Below, in pieces: positions 35,867 through 49,890 of a stretch of DNA of 64,000 nt. The stretch's first letter is position 1. Every line of letters begins with the position of its first letter. The notes beneath the pieces were generated by a model. It was given only the letters and a program-made list of their open reading frames with translations, was not told the origin of the DNA and searched no databases. The DNA is taken from positions 1 to 64,000 of the forward strand of contig VWZS01002871.1 of the NCBI GenBank assembly GCA_013397075.1, read 5' to 3'. A program made the position numbers and the translations under genes. Source of the DNA: Rhabdornis inornatus. Taxonomy: Eukaryota; Chordata; Aves; Passeriformes; Rhabdornithidae.

Positions 35867-38800
35867 ACTGCTGGTCTCTAAAAGACCTATTTCAGATCTG
35901 CATTTTCCCTCAAGCACCCATAAAGATTCTTTAGATGCTTTCCAGATCACCACGCTTTTTCCTGCTGTGTGAATGCAAGTCTTGGACACAGTGAAGAGAG
36001 ATCTCAGAGCAGCAGAGGAGCCCCCACACCAAACCTCACTGTGTGTTAAGAGGTTCAGTAAAGCCAAAAATCATGGTCATAAAAATCCTTGCATATGAAC
36101 TGCTTATCAGTGAAGTTATTTTGGAAATTTGAAGGAGATCACTGTTACTTTGCCAGCTGGTTAAGTGAAGCAAAAATCCCTAACTGTCTTGGAAATGATG
36201 CCCACTGAGATAATGAAGGGAATCAGACCAATCATTTGTTACCACAAAAAAGGGTAGGTTTCATAAGCCCAAAAGCTTTTGTTCTCCCTGTTTCTTTTAC
36301 ACAGGCAAACATATAAAGGAATATATAACAAATTTGTAAAGCTACATGATGATTCCATAATGTCTTTTTAATGTCATCTGTAGGAGATCAAATCTTCATG
36401 AGGCTTCAAGAAATCTATCACTGTCATATAAATCAATCTGCCAAGGAAATGGTCTCACTTCTCTTTACATTTCTACATTTTTTACCACTTCATCCAACAC
36501 ATTCCTGCCCCCAAGGCCAGTCAGAAGTGTGATAGGAAGAGCAAGAAATTACTTATTCCTTAAAACTCCCATTGCTTGAGAAAATGATTTGCTCTTTCTG
36601 TGTTAAGTTGTACCAGAGTGTTGTCATTTTAAACTTACCTCACTACTAATAGTGAGTGTAAAGGCAGATGGAACATGATATATGATTTTGAATCTGACAC
36701 TAAAGGGCTATCACAAACTCCTTTTGAAAAATGACTCCTTGTTTACAGCATTGAAAGGTGCAGACACATGGAAATTTGCAGATGGACATAATGTTTTAAG
36801 TTGCTTATAGGATCCTTCTCAGAGCCAAATACTGAAAACTATTTCCTTGTCTTTCAAAAAAGGAAAGCACTGAAAAAGAGATTTTAAGTTCTCAGGTGCT
36901 CATGACTGTTGTGTTTTCAGAGCAAAGTAGCATTTGTAAAAGTTGTATATAAAGTTTTAAGCATTTACTTGCAATGACTCTTGGCTCTAACGTTCCTGAG
37001 TATTGCACCCACCCCAAACACACTACACTGAAATTTTTGCAGTGTGGTACAAACTGGATGTGCATTATTTATACACACACACCATCAACTTCCTCACCCC
37101 CAGAGTTTACTCAGCTTAGAGAACATGGCAGCTGTGTCATGTAGTGAAACTGCACATGCAGATTTGAACACAGATCTCAGCTTCAATAGAAAGAGATTTC
37201 AGTTTGCTCATTTAGCCCCTCTTGATGAGCTCTAAGAACAGCTGAAGACCTCTTCTCCTTTCCCTTGGCTTCTTGCCCAACAAATTCTGCTCACTGACAG
37301 CCCTGAAGACAGCTCTTGATTGTGTTTTGATGTTTCTTTTGCCGTACGGACCATGTGGCAGCCAAAACATGGATTTGTGTTCTCATTTTTCCCCTGCACT
37401 CCTTCCACTCAATCAAGCAGGCACACAAACTTCCACCCAACAGGAGAATGCTTTTAAGCCATGCTGGTGCTCCTGGGACCAGTGTCAACACCATACTCTT
37501 TTCTCTGTACAAAACACAATTAGCTGACTGCTAAGACTTGCCTTTTCTTGCCTCTTGTTTTGTTTTGCTTCTCCCCACCCTCAGAATATAACAGCCATAT
37601 TAAGCCTTCTCATGGAAATTACAAAATATTATAAAAAAAAATTTCCTCTGTGGCAGCCCCTTCCATCCTATGAAATACTTAGTGAGAGTGACGTAAATAC
37701 TGGATTTTTGATTTGGAGTAAGTTGCTGGTGATGATTTTTTTCATAAGGTGCAAATGTCCAGCTGAGTTATCATCAGATGACATCGCTTCTGCAGAAACA
37801 ACAGATCCAAAGATGACTTCAAAACACTTCTCATCCTATTTTTTTATATATGGAGCACACACAAAATTAGATTGAAGTTTGCCCTTGGTTCCTTACACAG
37901 CACTGCAATCCCGCAGTGCCTTACATTTTTAGCACCAGTTATGAAAATTAAATTCTTAAGAGTGTATCAACAGAATTACTTCCACTCCATAAACACTTCC
38001 TTATCCTGCCCCTGCTTTAGCTCATTTTCCTCTCCATGTTTAGAATCATTTGTAATATACACCAGCCTGTGTCAAAAGCCCTCCCAGCACCTGCCTTTCC
38101 TTCTGGGGATCCCATTAACCACAGAGGACCCCTGGTGACATCCATTTGGATGGAGGGACTGGTGGCATGGGCTGGAGCTGAGCAATCTCTATCAAGCACT
38201 GACTATATCAATTTTCAGCTCTGCTGTGGTTTCTAGAGTGACCTTGACCAAAAGCACTCAATCTTTTGGTTTCTCAGTTCTCTATCTGGACAGCACAAAT
38301 TAATCCCATTTTCTGTTCCTGTACTTTGATATCAATGTTTTGAGGCAGGTCAAATGTGCTGTAAAAAAGTCCCAGCTGGCAGGGCCTTTATTACTTGGGT
38401 GCTGCTAACTTTGCAAAATCTGATTTTCACTCTGACTTACACCAATTTTGGAAGCAGAACTGGAAGGATTCAGTCTAACTCGTGGTTCTGCAGTCTGCTT
38501 ATCAGGAGGCATTTATGCATGGCTCATTACTGGGAAGACTGTTAGACACATTTGCATACATAATGCTTCTAATAGGTATTTATTCGGGGTTTCCTAGTGG
38601 ATCTTTACTGAAATAGAGATGATTCTACATTTCAGGCATAGCTGGAAGCACAGAGCATTGAGGCAGGCACTGAGAAGCAGTTCAGCACCAGCACCCACCC
38701 TCACAGCACAAGCTGGCTGTCTGTACACACTGGAATATGCTGAAACAGCAACAGTTTGGGATATCCCCACCAGAAAATCAAGACTGGTGAAGCTGGTGAA

Positions 38801-41800
38801 GAGGCAATGACATCATGAACCACAGATAATCTACCCTGGAGGAGTACCTAACAATGCTCTTCATTTGAAGGTGGAGAATATGAGGAGTCTCATATTTGGT
38901 CCTAAACCTAGGATCAGATCCAGCTTTGTACTTTGCAGGATTTCCTTTTGCACATCATTCAGGCCCAAACTCATTTGTGCAGACCTTTCTTCCCAGGGGT
39001 AGGTTCCTCTGAGAAAAAACACCATAAACCAATGATCAGTGTGGTATTTTGCAACTGAGGCTCCTCAGTGAAAAATTAGTGATAAAATCAGCACATACTT
39101 ATTCCTGCTGCATCTGCCAAGCTCAGCATCGAGTCCATTCAATTTCTGAAGGTTTCTTAAGGAATCCAGATTCCCATGGTTTATACCCTGTGGTGAAAGT
39201 GGGAATGCAGCTACTATGACAACATATTTGAGATTTTTATCCACAGGAAGAACTTCTTCTACCTTTTTATAAACTGGTTTAAATAGGAAGAAACACCTCT
39301 AAGACACGACTCACATTGATTTAATTAAAAACAACAAGATCAATCTTTTTATAAGGTAATGCATTAGTTTAGAGAAAAAAATGTGCAGGTGAGGAAAAAA
39401 GGCGATTATTTTTTTTTGTCTGGGTAGCAACTACTAAGTACCTGAAAACTAAAGCAAAAACTGCCTCTTTATCCAGAGAGGTAAATAATTTGCTATTAGT
39501 TTTATCAGATAACATGGATGCAACAGACCTTTTCTGCCAACCTTTTCATTATACAAAACCTGTGACGTGATCTGGGGAAAACCTTGTTAGAGCTACTGAA
39601 ATGATTTCAAATTCTACTGATTGCAGGTAAATTTTGGGTCACAAGTTAAATTTTGAGTCCCCGGTAATAAGTAAAAATGAATATTGTGTAATTAAAAAAA
39701 AACAAACAAGTAGACTGTTGTTAAAAATACAAGAGTTTGGAAAAAAGGATCTGCTGGGATAAGTTTAGCAGCCTCTGTCCATTTGGATTTTGGTGTAAAT
39801 GGTGAATGATGCAGTGTCACCTCCCTGTGGACGTTTTCACGATGGGCATCTGGATATTGAGCCCTGCTGAGGTAATGGTGCCTGGCTGAGGCCAGAACTG
39901 CACAGAGCAGAGGATGAAACAGGCTAAACCAAGCCAAAACTACAGGTAATTCTGTTTCCAAACCTAGAGATTGCTGTTGAGTGCCTTCCTAAGGGACATC
40001 CATCACTGTCAAATTCGTATGGCAAGGCAACAGGTGGCCTCCCAGTGACAGAAGAGCTCTAAATTAAAAACAAGGCACCAGACCTCTTCAAATAGAGGAT
40101 TCTCTTTTTTGTTTTGTTTTTGTTTGCTTGCTTATATAATTTTTAAAGATGCCAGTGTAAATATGATAGGTCTGATTTAGGGGATCTTTTTGCCCTTGTT
40201 TTACATATATGCAAAATATACACACAAATATCAATGCCCTCACATTATATAACTTCACTGAATGCATTTTTTTTTTAAGTCCCTCAAACAACTGTACCTT
40301 TAGCAGAGCCTCTGCATTGCACATTTCACCCCCAAGTGCTGAGATAAGGGAAAAATAAAAGCAACTAAAATTGTTTTTGTGATAAGCATTAGATACCAAA
40401 TGAAACTATCAGAACTTCTTTTCTACAAGAGCAAGAACAGCAACTTGTTTGAAATATTACAGCAGCTGCAGTTGGTTAAAGGAGAGACACAGTACCTTGT
40501 ATTTGTACAATCTGGTATTAATTACCAAATATAGAAATAAGGAGTTTAAATCATGATGATTAACAAATTTCTCTCAGGCTGATTTTTGTCAGAATTCAGC
40601 AAGCTTAAAACACAACAATTGTCTACTTTTTTTTGTTTGGTTTTTTTTCTTCAATCCAATGCACTGTAACAGTAGCAACAATAATTGTTAAGTAACAGCT
40701 GCATTCCTAAAACTAAAATGAGGAATGTAGGTGCCTGAGCTATTGGGTTTGATATTAAATAAGAGCTATTTTCCAATCTTTTGAGTTATGGAATAAAAGA
40801 ACTCAAACCAAAGCAAGTAATAAAATACTGTGTCCCTTTTTCGAACTGCTTTGACACCAATATTAGGAAGTCCATTTCCACCTGGCAACAGCAAAGATCC
40901 CTCAGCACAGGCTGAGTCTGATTTAACTGAAAGCTCCGTGGTTGAGAGCCTGAAATGCCACAAAAAAAAAAGGGACTCCAGGAAAATCTCTGTACTCTGA
41001 CAAGGTTCCTGTGCTTAAGCAGACTGGTTTGAAACTCTGTAAATATAAATAACGTTATTGCCTGAAAAATAGGCTCCTTGGCAAGCATGATGCTCAAGAA
41101 ACTCAGAAAATATTAACCCAGAATTATGTAGCTGATAACTTTATATTTTAGCTTGGATCTGCCTCACACAGCTACAAAATTCTCCCTTATGCAGCACAAC
41201 GAGGCAAACTGGTGCTATTGCTTAGCAATACCCAGGTGACAAATAAAAAGCAAAGCCCAATAACTTTCATGCAATTAGAAGAGAATACAAAATTTAGGAT
41301 AAGGATATTATGTGTTTACACCAAAAAAAGAGTGCAGATATCATTCCCTCTTGTGTCCCAAAGCTTTCAAAGAACAATCCTGAGGCACATGGCTCCAAAA
41401 TATTGTATCAACTGAAAAACTTTTAAAAACCCCCAAACCAAACGTTATAAATATTTTCCATTTCAGCTAAAAATATTTCACAAAAAATAGCTTGAAATTT
41501 TAAAAACATAATTAAAGAAATTTGCTGTTTAAATTACAGATTTCCCTACTCTGGTACTAACTATAGCAATTATCACCATTTAGAAAAATTATACTATAAA
41601 TAAAATGGTGTTGCTATCATAAAGATTTATGAAATCTTGATATGACTCCTGTGATATACTTTGAATCTATTTTCCAAGGAAACTTTTCTATGCAACGTTC
41701 TTTATGATAACATTTTTTTTATTATATAGATAGGTTTAGTATGAGATAATGAAGTTCACAATACCCGGAATAATTTGTAGCACTCATTATGGTTTGGACT

Positions 41801-42819
41801 AGTTCTTAATTGTGAGCCCACTGCAGAAATCCTAAAGACAGATTTGATCAGCAGCCAGCAATAAAGTCGAGTCTTCTCCAAATGAGACACAGCATGCAGA
41901 AGGACTTGTCTGAATGCCAAATAATATTTTATGATAAGAAAATATATTTGTGAAACATAAATTTTCTGGGAGGAGTCCAAACTGAAGCCTTTCCTGTGCA
42001 GGCTCAGGGGAAGAAGTGGAGATGGTACCAGAAGCACATGCCAGACTGTGAAGTTAGACTTGCTCTGCCCTCCCTTTTGAAGAAACAACCAAAGCTTGAA
42101 CATCTAAATGTTTTTTTCTGAAGGACTCTGTTCTGTGATACCCAGCCAGAAGCCTTTCATGCTCCCAGTGATGTTTGGCTCCCTCCTGTTACCTTTCAGT
42201 AGTGAGTCCTGCCTGATCCTCAAAGCTGGACCAAGTCACCTCTGCTTTGTCTGCTCCCTGCTCAGGCAGACCTTGGGCTGCTCCAGCTGCTGCTCATCAC
42301 TGCTCCCTTTGTGGGTGACATGCCACAGATACCAGGTGACAACCAGGGGGTCAGCCACCCCACAGGGAAACCCTGCATTTTATCAGCAAATGTGAAAAGG
42401 TTTTAGAGAAGGACTCTCACCCCAGTGCAGAGCAGCAGCACAAGCACACCCAGGAGCTGCACTCAGTGATGCTCCTCCTTTACACAGAGGCTTTACACTT
42501 TGCCTTACCTTCTGTGTTTCTTCCCAACATCCATTTTCACTAACTGCTTGTGCTCATTAGTTTTCCTTCTTGTATTTTACCCATTTAAAGTGACTCATGC
42601 ACTGGGTTATGCAAGGAGGTTTCCTTCTTCAGCATAAGAGGGAGGCAACATCCCCAACTCTCACATTAAGGCAGCCCCAGTTGGTGAATATCTCCTGCTA
42701 AAAACACACCCCAATGAAAGCATTCTTGGAAAGATAATAGTTATGAAAAAAACCCTGTGCTAGTATAAAAATTTTTGATAGTTTACCAACATTTATGAAT
42801 TTATTCTTTTTCTGTGCAG
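35867..42819. other. Non-coding stretch, no gene seen
   Basis: Scattered short frames only, with T/G-rich simple sequence near 40107-40130 and T-runs near 40630-40650. A purine/A-rich patch lies just outside at 35628-35695. No RNA gene or further interspersed repeat is recognised. Confidence 0.7.
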
Positions 42820-43047
42820 ACTCAGTTCTTAAATCTTTCCCAGAAACACAGTGACATTGCAGCAAAGCTTGAAAAAAAAAATCCTACCCTTTGGAAAGAG
42901 ACTCCTCCATTTTGCCATCTGTCTTCATCAGACTTCTCCTGGCCAGAAGCACTTAAAATAATTTATCTAATAAAGCCCCTTGGGGAAGCCCTGTCTTGGT
43001 GCACGTTTGAAGGCAGTTTGTTGGTGGTTTATAGAGAGCCAAATTAG
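42820..43047 (+). other. Candidate terminal exon, unidentified
   Basis: A T-rich tract ends in TTTCTGTGCAG at 42809-42819. A frame entered at 42820 stays open for about 75 codons to TAG at 43045-43047. Its first part is hydrophilic (TQFLNLSQKHSDIAAKLEKK). AATAAA lies inside the frame at about 42969-42974, which argues against a coding role for the distal part. I do not recognise the peptide. The acceptor is good, but nothing else confirms an exon. Confidence 0.12.
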
Positions 43048-46000
43048 CAGATGACACCTGAAGGAAAATTCTGCTGCTCCCTCAAAGGTCAGCTCAGTAA
43101 AGAGAGCAACATCCTCGTTTGGGCACATGAGCTGGGGACTCAGGGACACCACGGTGACAACTTCACTGCTGCCATATGCTCCAGCCATCTGGGGTGACCC
43201 AGGGTGATGGATGTGGCACAGCACTTCTCTTCACTGAGCATTTCTAACTTGCACCTTTTGGAAAGGAATTTTCGTTCCTGGAAAAGAATATTTGCAACAA
43301 CATAAGGCACCAAAAGATAAAAGTGAAAGGGTTTGTGGTTGTTCACTGGGCATTCAGCTGCCTGGGCACTGCTGTTAAATGCCCAGAGCAGAAGGTGGAA
43401 TGTGTCTCCTAAAAGTTCAGTCATTTATAGGCTGTGATTCTAAAAGAGAATTTGAGTATAATGCTAGACACAGGAGACAATGTCAACTGATTTGCTTTAT
43501 ATATCCACCCAGCTCTGGTTTATAGCTTAAAAAAAGTCTGTTATTTTTAAAAGGTTATGCCATCCACAGTTTTTCGGAGTCACAAAATGCTTCCTACAAA
43601 TGATGAGACCTGGAGTTATGAAAGATTTCAGGTTCAATGAAGTAATTGAGAAGTTCTTTTAAATACAACTTTGTCATATTTAGTTTTAGCTTTTTTTTTA
43701 AAATAATCATTTGCATGCTTGACAGGTGATTGGTTTATCATTCCAATTTTGATCCTACAGATATTGGATTCTATGAATCTCTCATGACCATTTTTGACTC
43801 TGCTAGGATTGACAAGGAAATGAAGAGCTACCCAAAGGGTAAAGATAAGACAAAACAGACTGCAAAGGACAGAAACCTGATGACCTAACTGCAAATACTG
43901 GAAATGTGCAATTCATAAGATCCATTTTCTCTATCCCCATCATTTATGCAATCATTCATCAGTGACATTTTAGAACATTTTCTGATGGCACAATTTTAAT
44001 GTTTTGAATTTCAAAATGACATATTTCAATAACCCTTTTCATGTTTTCTGAGATTTCCTCTATACCTGTCAGAGAATATTTTGGTAATCTAGCTGGAAAA
44101 GGCTAGAAGAACATGGATGAACAGTAAAACCAGGATTTAGATCTTGTCTTCATTAGTTTATCATTAATAAAGCATGCATATATCAAGGACAAAATGGAAC
44201 GTGGTGATCTGGATGGAACATGACCACCAATCGAAATGCTGTGAACATTATCAACCAATCTAGTTTTTATTTGAAAACACTTCATAATGCATGCAGATCT
44301 ATTATTTTCAGAGTGTCTGCAGCTGGCCTGTATAGGTTTATAGTAAGTCACCCAAACCAGAAAATTGATCAAAAGTGTTCATGGTCAAGCTCCATCACAA
44401 CTATCTCACAAATTATTTGCTTTTCCATACTATTGCCTGAGATCATGCATTTGAGGTTCTGATGAGTGAGAAATAAACATTGGCATCTCTTTGGAAGAAT
44501 ACCGATACCACAAGTTGCAATGACTCTTTCTGGGAATAATATAATTTAGCTTAATAAAGGGCAATAAAATACCTAAACTAATCTTTTCATGCCAAATGCA
44601 CAATTAACCCCATGGGAAACAAAAAAAAGGAAGCATTTTACATTTGTTTAATAAGTTATTTCTTATTAAAAGAACTAAATATATATTGCAGGTTTTCCAA
44701 AAAAAAAAGGAAAAAATTCTAAAGTAAATCATCCCTTGTAACTGTGCACTATTTGATCTTTTACGATAATTTAAAAATGTGTCAGAGATGGTATTGTGTA
44801 ACATAATCCTAGGAGACAATGTCCAGGTATGTGTTCAGCTCTTCTATTTTTGAAAATAATGTTGTTCCTGGGTTTTATGACATGCTGCACCACTCAGAAG
44901 CTCCATGGAGTTTTCCCACAGCAGTTTGCATATTGCAGTTCCTCAGGCTAAAACACCAGATCAGGTATTCAAGATGTGTTGGGAAGGAGTTGTACTTTGT
45001 TGCTGCTGCCATCAGAAATGTGTCATGGAACTTTCCACTGCCTTTACAGACATAAAACTCCACAGATTTCACTGGAATTGACACTATTATAGGCAACTGC
45101 ATATGCACACAGGTATGATATTTATTAATTGTGAAGCCAGCTCTGCCAGCCACGATTTAAAAAGCCTTTCAGTGAAATGCAGGTTCAGCTTTTTGACAGA
45201 AATCGTGTTCAATCTTCATAAGAAAAGCCTTTAATGTGATGCCCATCAATTTGCTCATCTTTGGGTTTCACTTCAAATATGAAAATATCAATCAAAACTG
45301 AGAGCTCTCCATGGCTGCTTTGCATTTTGGAGCCTGAGGGAAGCCTCTCCTGATGTGGCTTTCTCACCTCACCAGTGCAGTGCCTGATTTGTCATAAAAA
45401 CTTTCATGGACTAAAATAGCCAGTTTATATAGATTGAGTGGCACCAGGGAAGAGAAAAGCCTGAGAAATAAATCAGATGTGAACATAATGGCATCTCAAT
45501 GGGTTTTGTAAAGACTCATTTTAACCTGGTGATTTAACAGAGTGGTGGGAAATAGGTGGAGAAAGGGGAAAGATATAAAAGAAAATAAAGGGAATAAAGT
45601 ACTTGACTGACTAAATGGTAACATGGAAGAAATACAAGCAGCTTTGGAGAGATCATGGAAAGCACAGCCTTACTGAAGCCAGGAAAGCAATGGGCAGATC
45701 TTCCCTCAAGGAAGCTTTAAAGCTCTCTGGTGAAGCAAACTCTCATGAAATCGTGCTTTTCAGGAACCTTCCTTCACATGCCTTCATTCACAATGCTTGC
45801 TTTGCATTTAACCTATTTCCTTTGCTGCACAAGCTGTGCTCACCTACAAGTTTCACAAGTTTAACCTTGATAATTTTCCTTTTCTCCCTGATTTGAAATG
45901 CAGCAACATGATTGCCTTGTTGCTGAAATATATAATTGACTGCATGGTAAGGAAAATAAGGAAAAGATATAAGGAAAACAATTAAAAGCCAAAAGTTCTT

Positions 46001-48207
46001 TTTGGCCTGGAAAGTATTCCAAGGATCTGTACTTTATAGTAGCTGACATAAGTGCCACAGCCTGACGAAATCTGCTGGACCCTGAGCCCTAATATTTGCT
46101 TCATGATAAAGCCAACATTTTCCTACCACATAGGAACAAACGTCTTTTCCTATCACTCAAAACTAAAGATGGCTGGTACCACTCACAGGAGTTTAATTCC
46201 TGAAATTCATCACCAGAAACACTCATATTCACAACAGTTGCCTCCCTTCTCCTCCACTGCTGACCTATTCAAAAGGAAGTACCTGAACCCTCAAATCCAA
46301 ATATGTTGCTTTAATAAGGAGCTAGAGGGTGGCAAATTCACTTCAAATGTCTCCATGTTCTGTTTGAATGGTTGTCACATAATAGAAAAGGGACAATACT
46401 TTCCCATTTTACTCCTTCAAACAAAAGTAGGTATATCTTGATTTTTAACAAAAATCACTCACTGCTAATTTGGAGGTCTAGTTCACGTTTCTTCCTTTCC
46501 CCTCTTTTCCTCTCCTCTCCCTTCTCCCTGTGTTTAATCTTTACTTGACTTTGTTTTCACCACATATATATTTTTAGACATGTGGGCATCTTAATTACTT
46601 GAAAGAAAGACTTTAAAAAGACAAGGCCAACAATGCCTTTCGTATCAAAATAAACGAAAAATCAGATGGGAAGGCATCCATACCAATCTAGTCAGCAAAA
46701 AAGGAGTTCTTTGGTTGACTTTTATAGCCCTGATGAAGAATGAGACGAGATACTTACATGATTTAAGCAAGAACTTCAGCAGACAGCAGAATTCCAAGGC
46801 TCTTTTTTTAGCAGTTACATCTTTTAATTGGATGTGATTTGGTGTTAAACAAATAACTGGATCACTCACCATGGAGAAATCAGCAGCAGGTGGAAAGATG
46901 ATTGATTTCAAGGAGAAGAAAGGGAGCTGAAGGAGGAGCAACAGAGGGCTTTAGAGCATTAATGTGGTCAGCTTGTGAGGCTGAACACTGAAAATTATCA
47001 TGCAAATGGTCATTTAAAGCTCATCATTTAAATGTGACACATGTATAGTTTTCCTTTTTAGCTGCCTTCCTTGCTTCTATATTACAGTTGCAAAGTTAAA
47101 GCTTCACATATCGTGTCTTTATGGTTTTGACTAGGGGTGTGTGATTTTGTATATGTGGGAAGTAATTTAGAAATTTTTTTTTGTAAATTATAGGTAAGAC
47201 ATCAGTGCTGGGGTTGCATGTTAAAAAAACCCAGGTTCTCTCTGTGATCACTGAAGCAGGGCAAGAGTTATTATTATGAATGAGAGTATATAGTTAAAAA
47301 AAAAATAAAAAGACACAAAAGAGGAGAAGCAAAATATATCATGCATTTCACAGAAGGCCAAAATCACAGCTAAGTTTTTACCATGTTGTCAAAGTCACAG
47401 ATTCTCAAGTTTTAAAAACACTACTCTGAATTACCTGAACTCTATTCTCCTTGAGATAAAAATGTCACTATTAAAAACAAATCTAAAGAAAAAACCTGAG
47501 GGAGCTTGAGGGACTCATACAAGGCCACAGAAGAAGTCTAGGTCAGAACACACCAACATCTGGATGGTGCCAAAACCCTGGGAAGGTACTCCCAGTTTAA
47601 ACTTCTCTCTTCCAGAGAATGCCAAGGATTCATGATCCATTGGAAAAAGCATCCAGCTCCCAGGCTTTCCTTGCATGCCAGTCTCAAGTCTGAGCTGCTG
47701 TAATAGGATAGCTCTTATTATAAAAGCACTGCTGTGCAGAAGGAATCCCAGGTATGACATTTGATCAAAGCTGAGTGTCACAATGAGGTTCTCTTCATTT
47801 CTGCACAGTGGAGAGGCATTTGAAACAAGATTTTTTGATGGCCACCCAGAGGTTTAACCAAATGATTTCTTTTGAGTCTTCTGTCATGATTTTCACCCCC
47901 AGTATCTCAAATCACTTGAGCCAGAGGAAATATGTAAACTAGATGAGTAGAATGTCAGAGGATAAATGGAAAGAAAAGGTTGCTGGAGAAACTTAGGTGC
48001 CCTAGTCTGCAAGAAGAGTCTGCTGATAAAAAAATGGAGTTATAAAAGTACAAGTCTATTTACAGATATTCACAGAATAGGTGCAGCAGACAATGAACAA
48101 TTTTATCTTTTGAAGGAAATCTTGATGTATAACAAGGGAATAAATTAAATATTTGTCATGTCTGCTGTAATTAACCCCACCCCCTAAACTACCACCAGCA
48201 AAAGAAT
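43048..48207. other. AT-rich non-coding stretch, no gene seen
   Basis: The longest frames are 129 codons at 46052-46441 (+) and 93-95 codons elsewhere; none shows a recognisable domain. No repeat family is identified. Confidence 0.7.
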
Positions 48208-48360
48208 TCAGGGTGGTAGAGCCACCATCCCTGGAGGTGTCCAAGAAACAACTGGATTGGCACTTGGTGCTCTAGTCTGGTTGATGAGGTGGTGATCAGT
48301 GAAATGTTGGACTCAGTGACCTTAGAGGTCTTGTCCAACCAAAATGATTCTGTGATTCTG
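48208..48360 (+). mobile_element. CR1 LINE 3' end
   Basis: The fragment contains ATCCCTGGAGGTGTCCAAG, then CTGGATTGGCACTTGG, TTGGACTCAGTGACCTTAGA and GTCTTGTCCAACC. It ends in AATGATTCTGTGATTCTG, two copies of the ATTCTGTG-type octamer that terminates avian CR1 elements. It is a typical severely 5'-truncated copy of about 150 bp in plus orientation. The 3' terminus is clear; the 5' boundary is approximate. Confidence 0.88.
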
Positions 48361-49754
48361 CAATTAAAATGTTTATTACTGCATAAGGATACTTCCTGCT
48401 CTACCAGAATAGCCTAAAGCTGTCAGAACATTTTTTACCATGACTATTCATCACAGTTTTTAAGACTCCTCTCTCAAAAACCTGAGCTAGTAGCACAACA
48501 CCTCTTGTTATGTGCACACAGTGACCATGCTACAAAAGAACCTTCTCCAGCACTCCCCAATCCTCTTCCCTGTTGGTGCAGCAGTGAGAAAATAACAAAT
48601 ACCTTTGAACTGGGCTGTGCCACAGCAGAAAATCTAATCCAGTATTTAGGGTGACTGGAGGACACACAAAATCAGGTCCTCATTATGGAACATGAGATAC
48701 ATTTTTAGACAGCAAAATTCATGTCTTCTCTATATATGTTTAATAATATCAGCTGATCCATTTTTACCTAGAAACCCGGACCTAACAATTAACTTTCTAC
48801 TTTCACCAGCCTGAAAGAGCTATTCTGCATCTCATGACCTGAAAGGGACAAAGATTTGCCCAAAAAAAGAGAACATTTTAGTTCTGGGCAGGAAAAGGAA
48901 GAGCCAAAGTCTAACAGTAATAAGTGAAAAGGACATGTTCCAGTTCTCTTGAGGCAGCATGGGGCAAGCAAGTTTTTTCTGGTCTACTTCTTCAAAAGGT
49001 GCAGTAAGAGTCAAATGCTGTAAAAAAAGTGTTCTACAAAAGGAAGGCTTCCCACATTTAAGTGCAAATTAAAGTTTTGTCTGCAGCATCACTTTTTAGA
49101 AAGGTGTAAGGAATGCCCAGCGAAGTAGGCAGCCCGCTGAACATCACCAAGGGCTTTAAAAATCTTTCACAAGTCCCATATGGTGAGAAAAGCTCTCCTG
49201 ACAACACAAGTAAGAGCCAGACGCTGAAAGAAACAAGTACAGATAGGATGTCTGATCCTGCATTTCTCAAAAGGGAAAACTCCCTTTGAAGTCCATAGGA
49301 ATACGAGCAAGGATTGCAGCTCCTATCACTTTTCTGTCATCCTCGATCATGCATCTAATTTAAAAGCACAAGTTCCATTTGAGAGGCTAATTCTCATCTT
49401 TCTTCCCCTCCTTATTCCATTTTCTCCTTTAGCAGCTATTTCCAGCCTAATCCAGCCACCTATGAGATGTGACTGGATCATTCTGCAACTGCCACTCAAT
49501 TATAAAAGGGAAATTTATGCAGGGAGAAACGTTACACTTTGAAGGCACCATTTATCCTTCAAAAAGTTAAAAGACCACGGTTGACACTCATCTGAAGAGC
49601 TGCTCTTGAGGCAGCCCACAGCCCAAAAGATGTGGCAGCAAAGTGGATGCAGCTCCTGGAGCTCTAGCCCTGGGGGCAGAGGAGCTGAGCTCAGGGGCTG
49701 GGCGTGCCTGGGGCATGCAGATACAGCAGGGACCTGCACCAGAGACCAGATTGG
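48361..49754. other. Non-coding stretch, no gene seen
   Basis: Short overlapping frames only. The part just before the minisatellite (49600-49754) is richer in GC and open in more than one frame. Confidence 0.65.
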
Positions 49755-49890
49755 TGTGCAAAGACTGGTCCAGGGGGCAGTTCTGAGGATTTCTGTCCAA
49801 AGACTGGTCCAGTGGACAATTGTGAGGATTTTTGTGCAAAAACTGGTCCAGTGGGCAGTTCTGAGGATTTTTGTGCAAAGACTGGTCCAG
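49755..49890. repeat. 39-bp minisatellite, about 3.5 copies
   Basis: Units begin at 49755, 49794, 49833 and 49872 (the last partial, to about 49890). Each reads TGTGCAAAGACTGGTCCAG followed by a GGGCAGTTCTGAGGATTTT-like half; units differ at a few positions. The period is divisible by three, so open frames run through the array on both strands with a 13-residue periodicity (for example CAKTGPVGSSEDF on plus). No start, splice or family evidence shows that it is translated. It is likely to vary in copy number between individuals. Confidence 0.92.

Noticed and set aside
45615..45896. 93-codon frame with a basic, polar N-terminal half
   Set aside because: The second half is hydrophobic random-like sequence and there is no family resemblance or gene context.
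46052..46441. 129-codon plus-strand frame
   Set aside because: No domain, no splice support and no codon-use signal; length alone is within chance for 64 kb.
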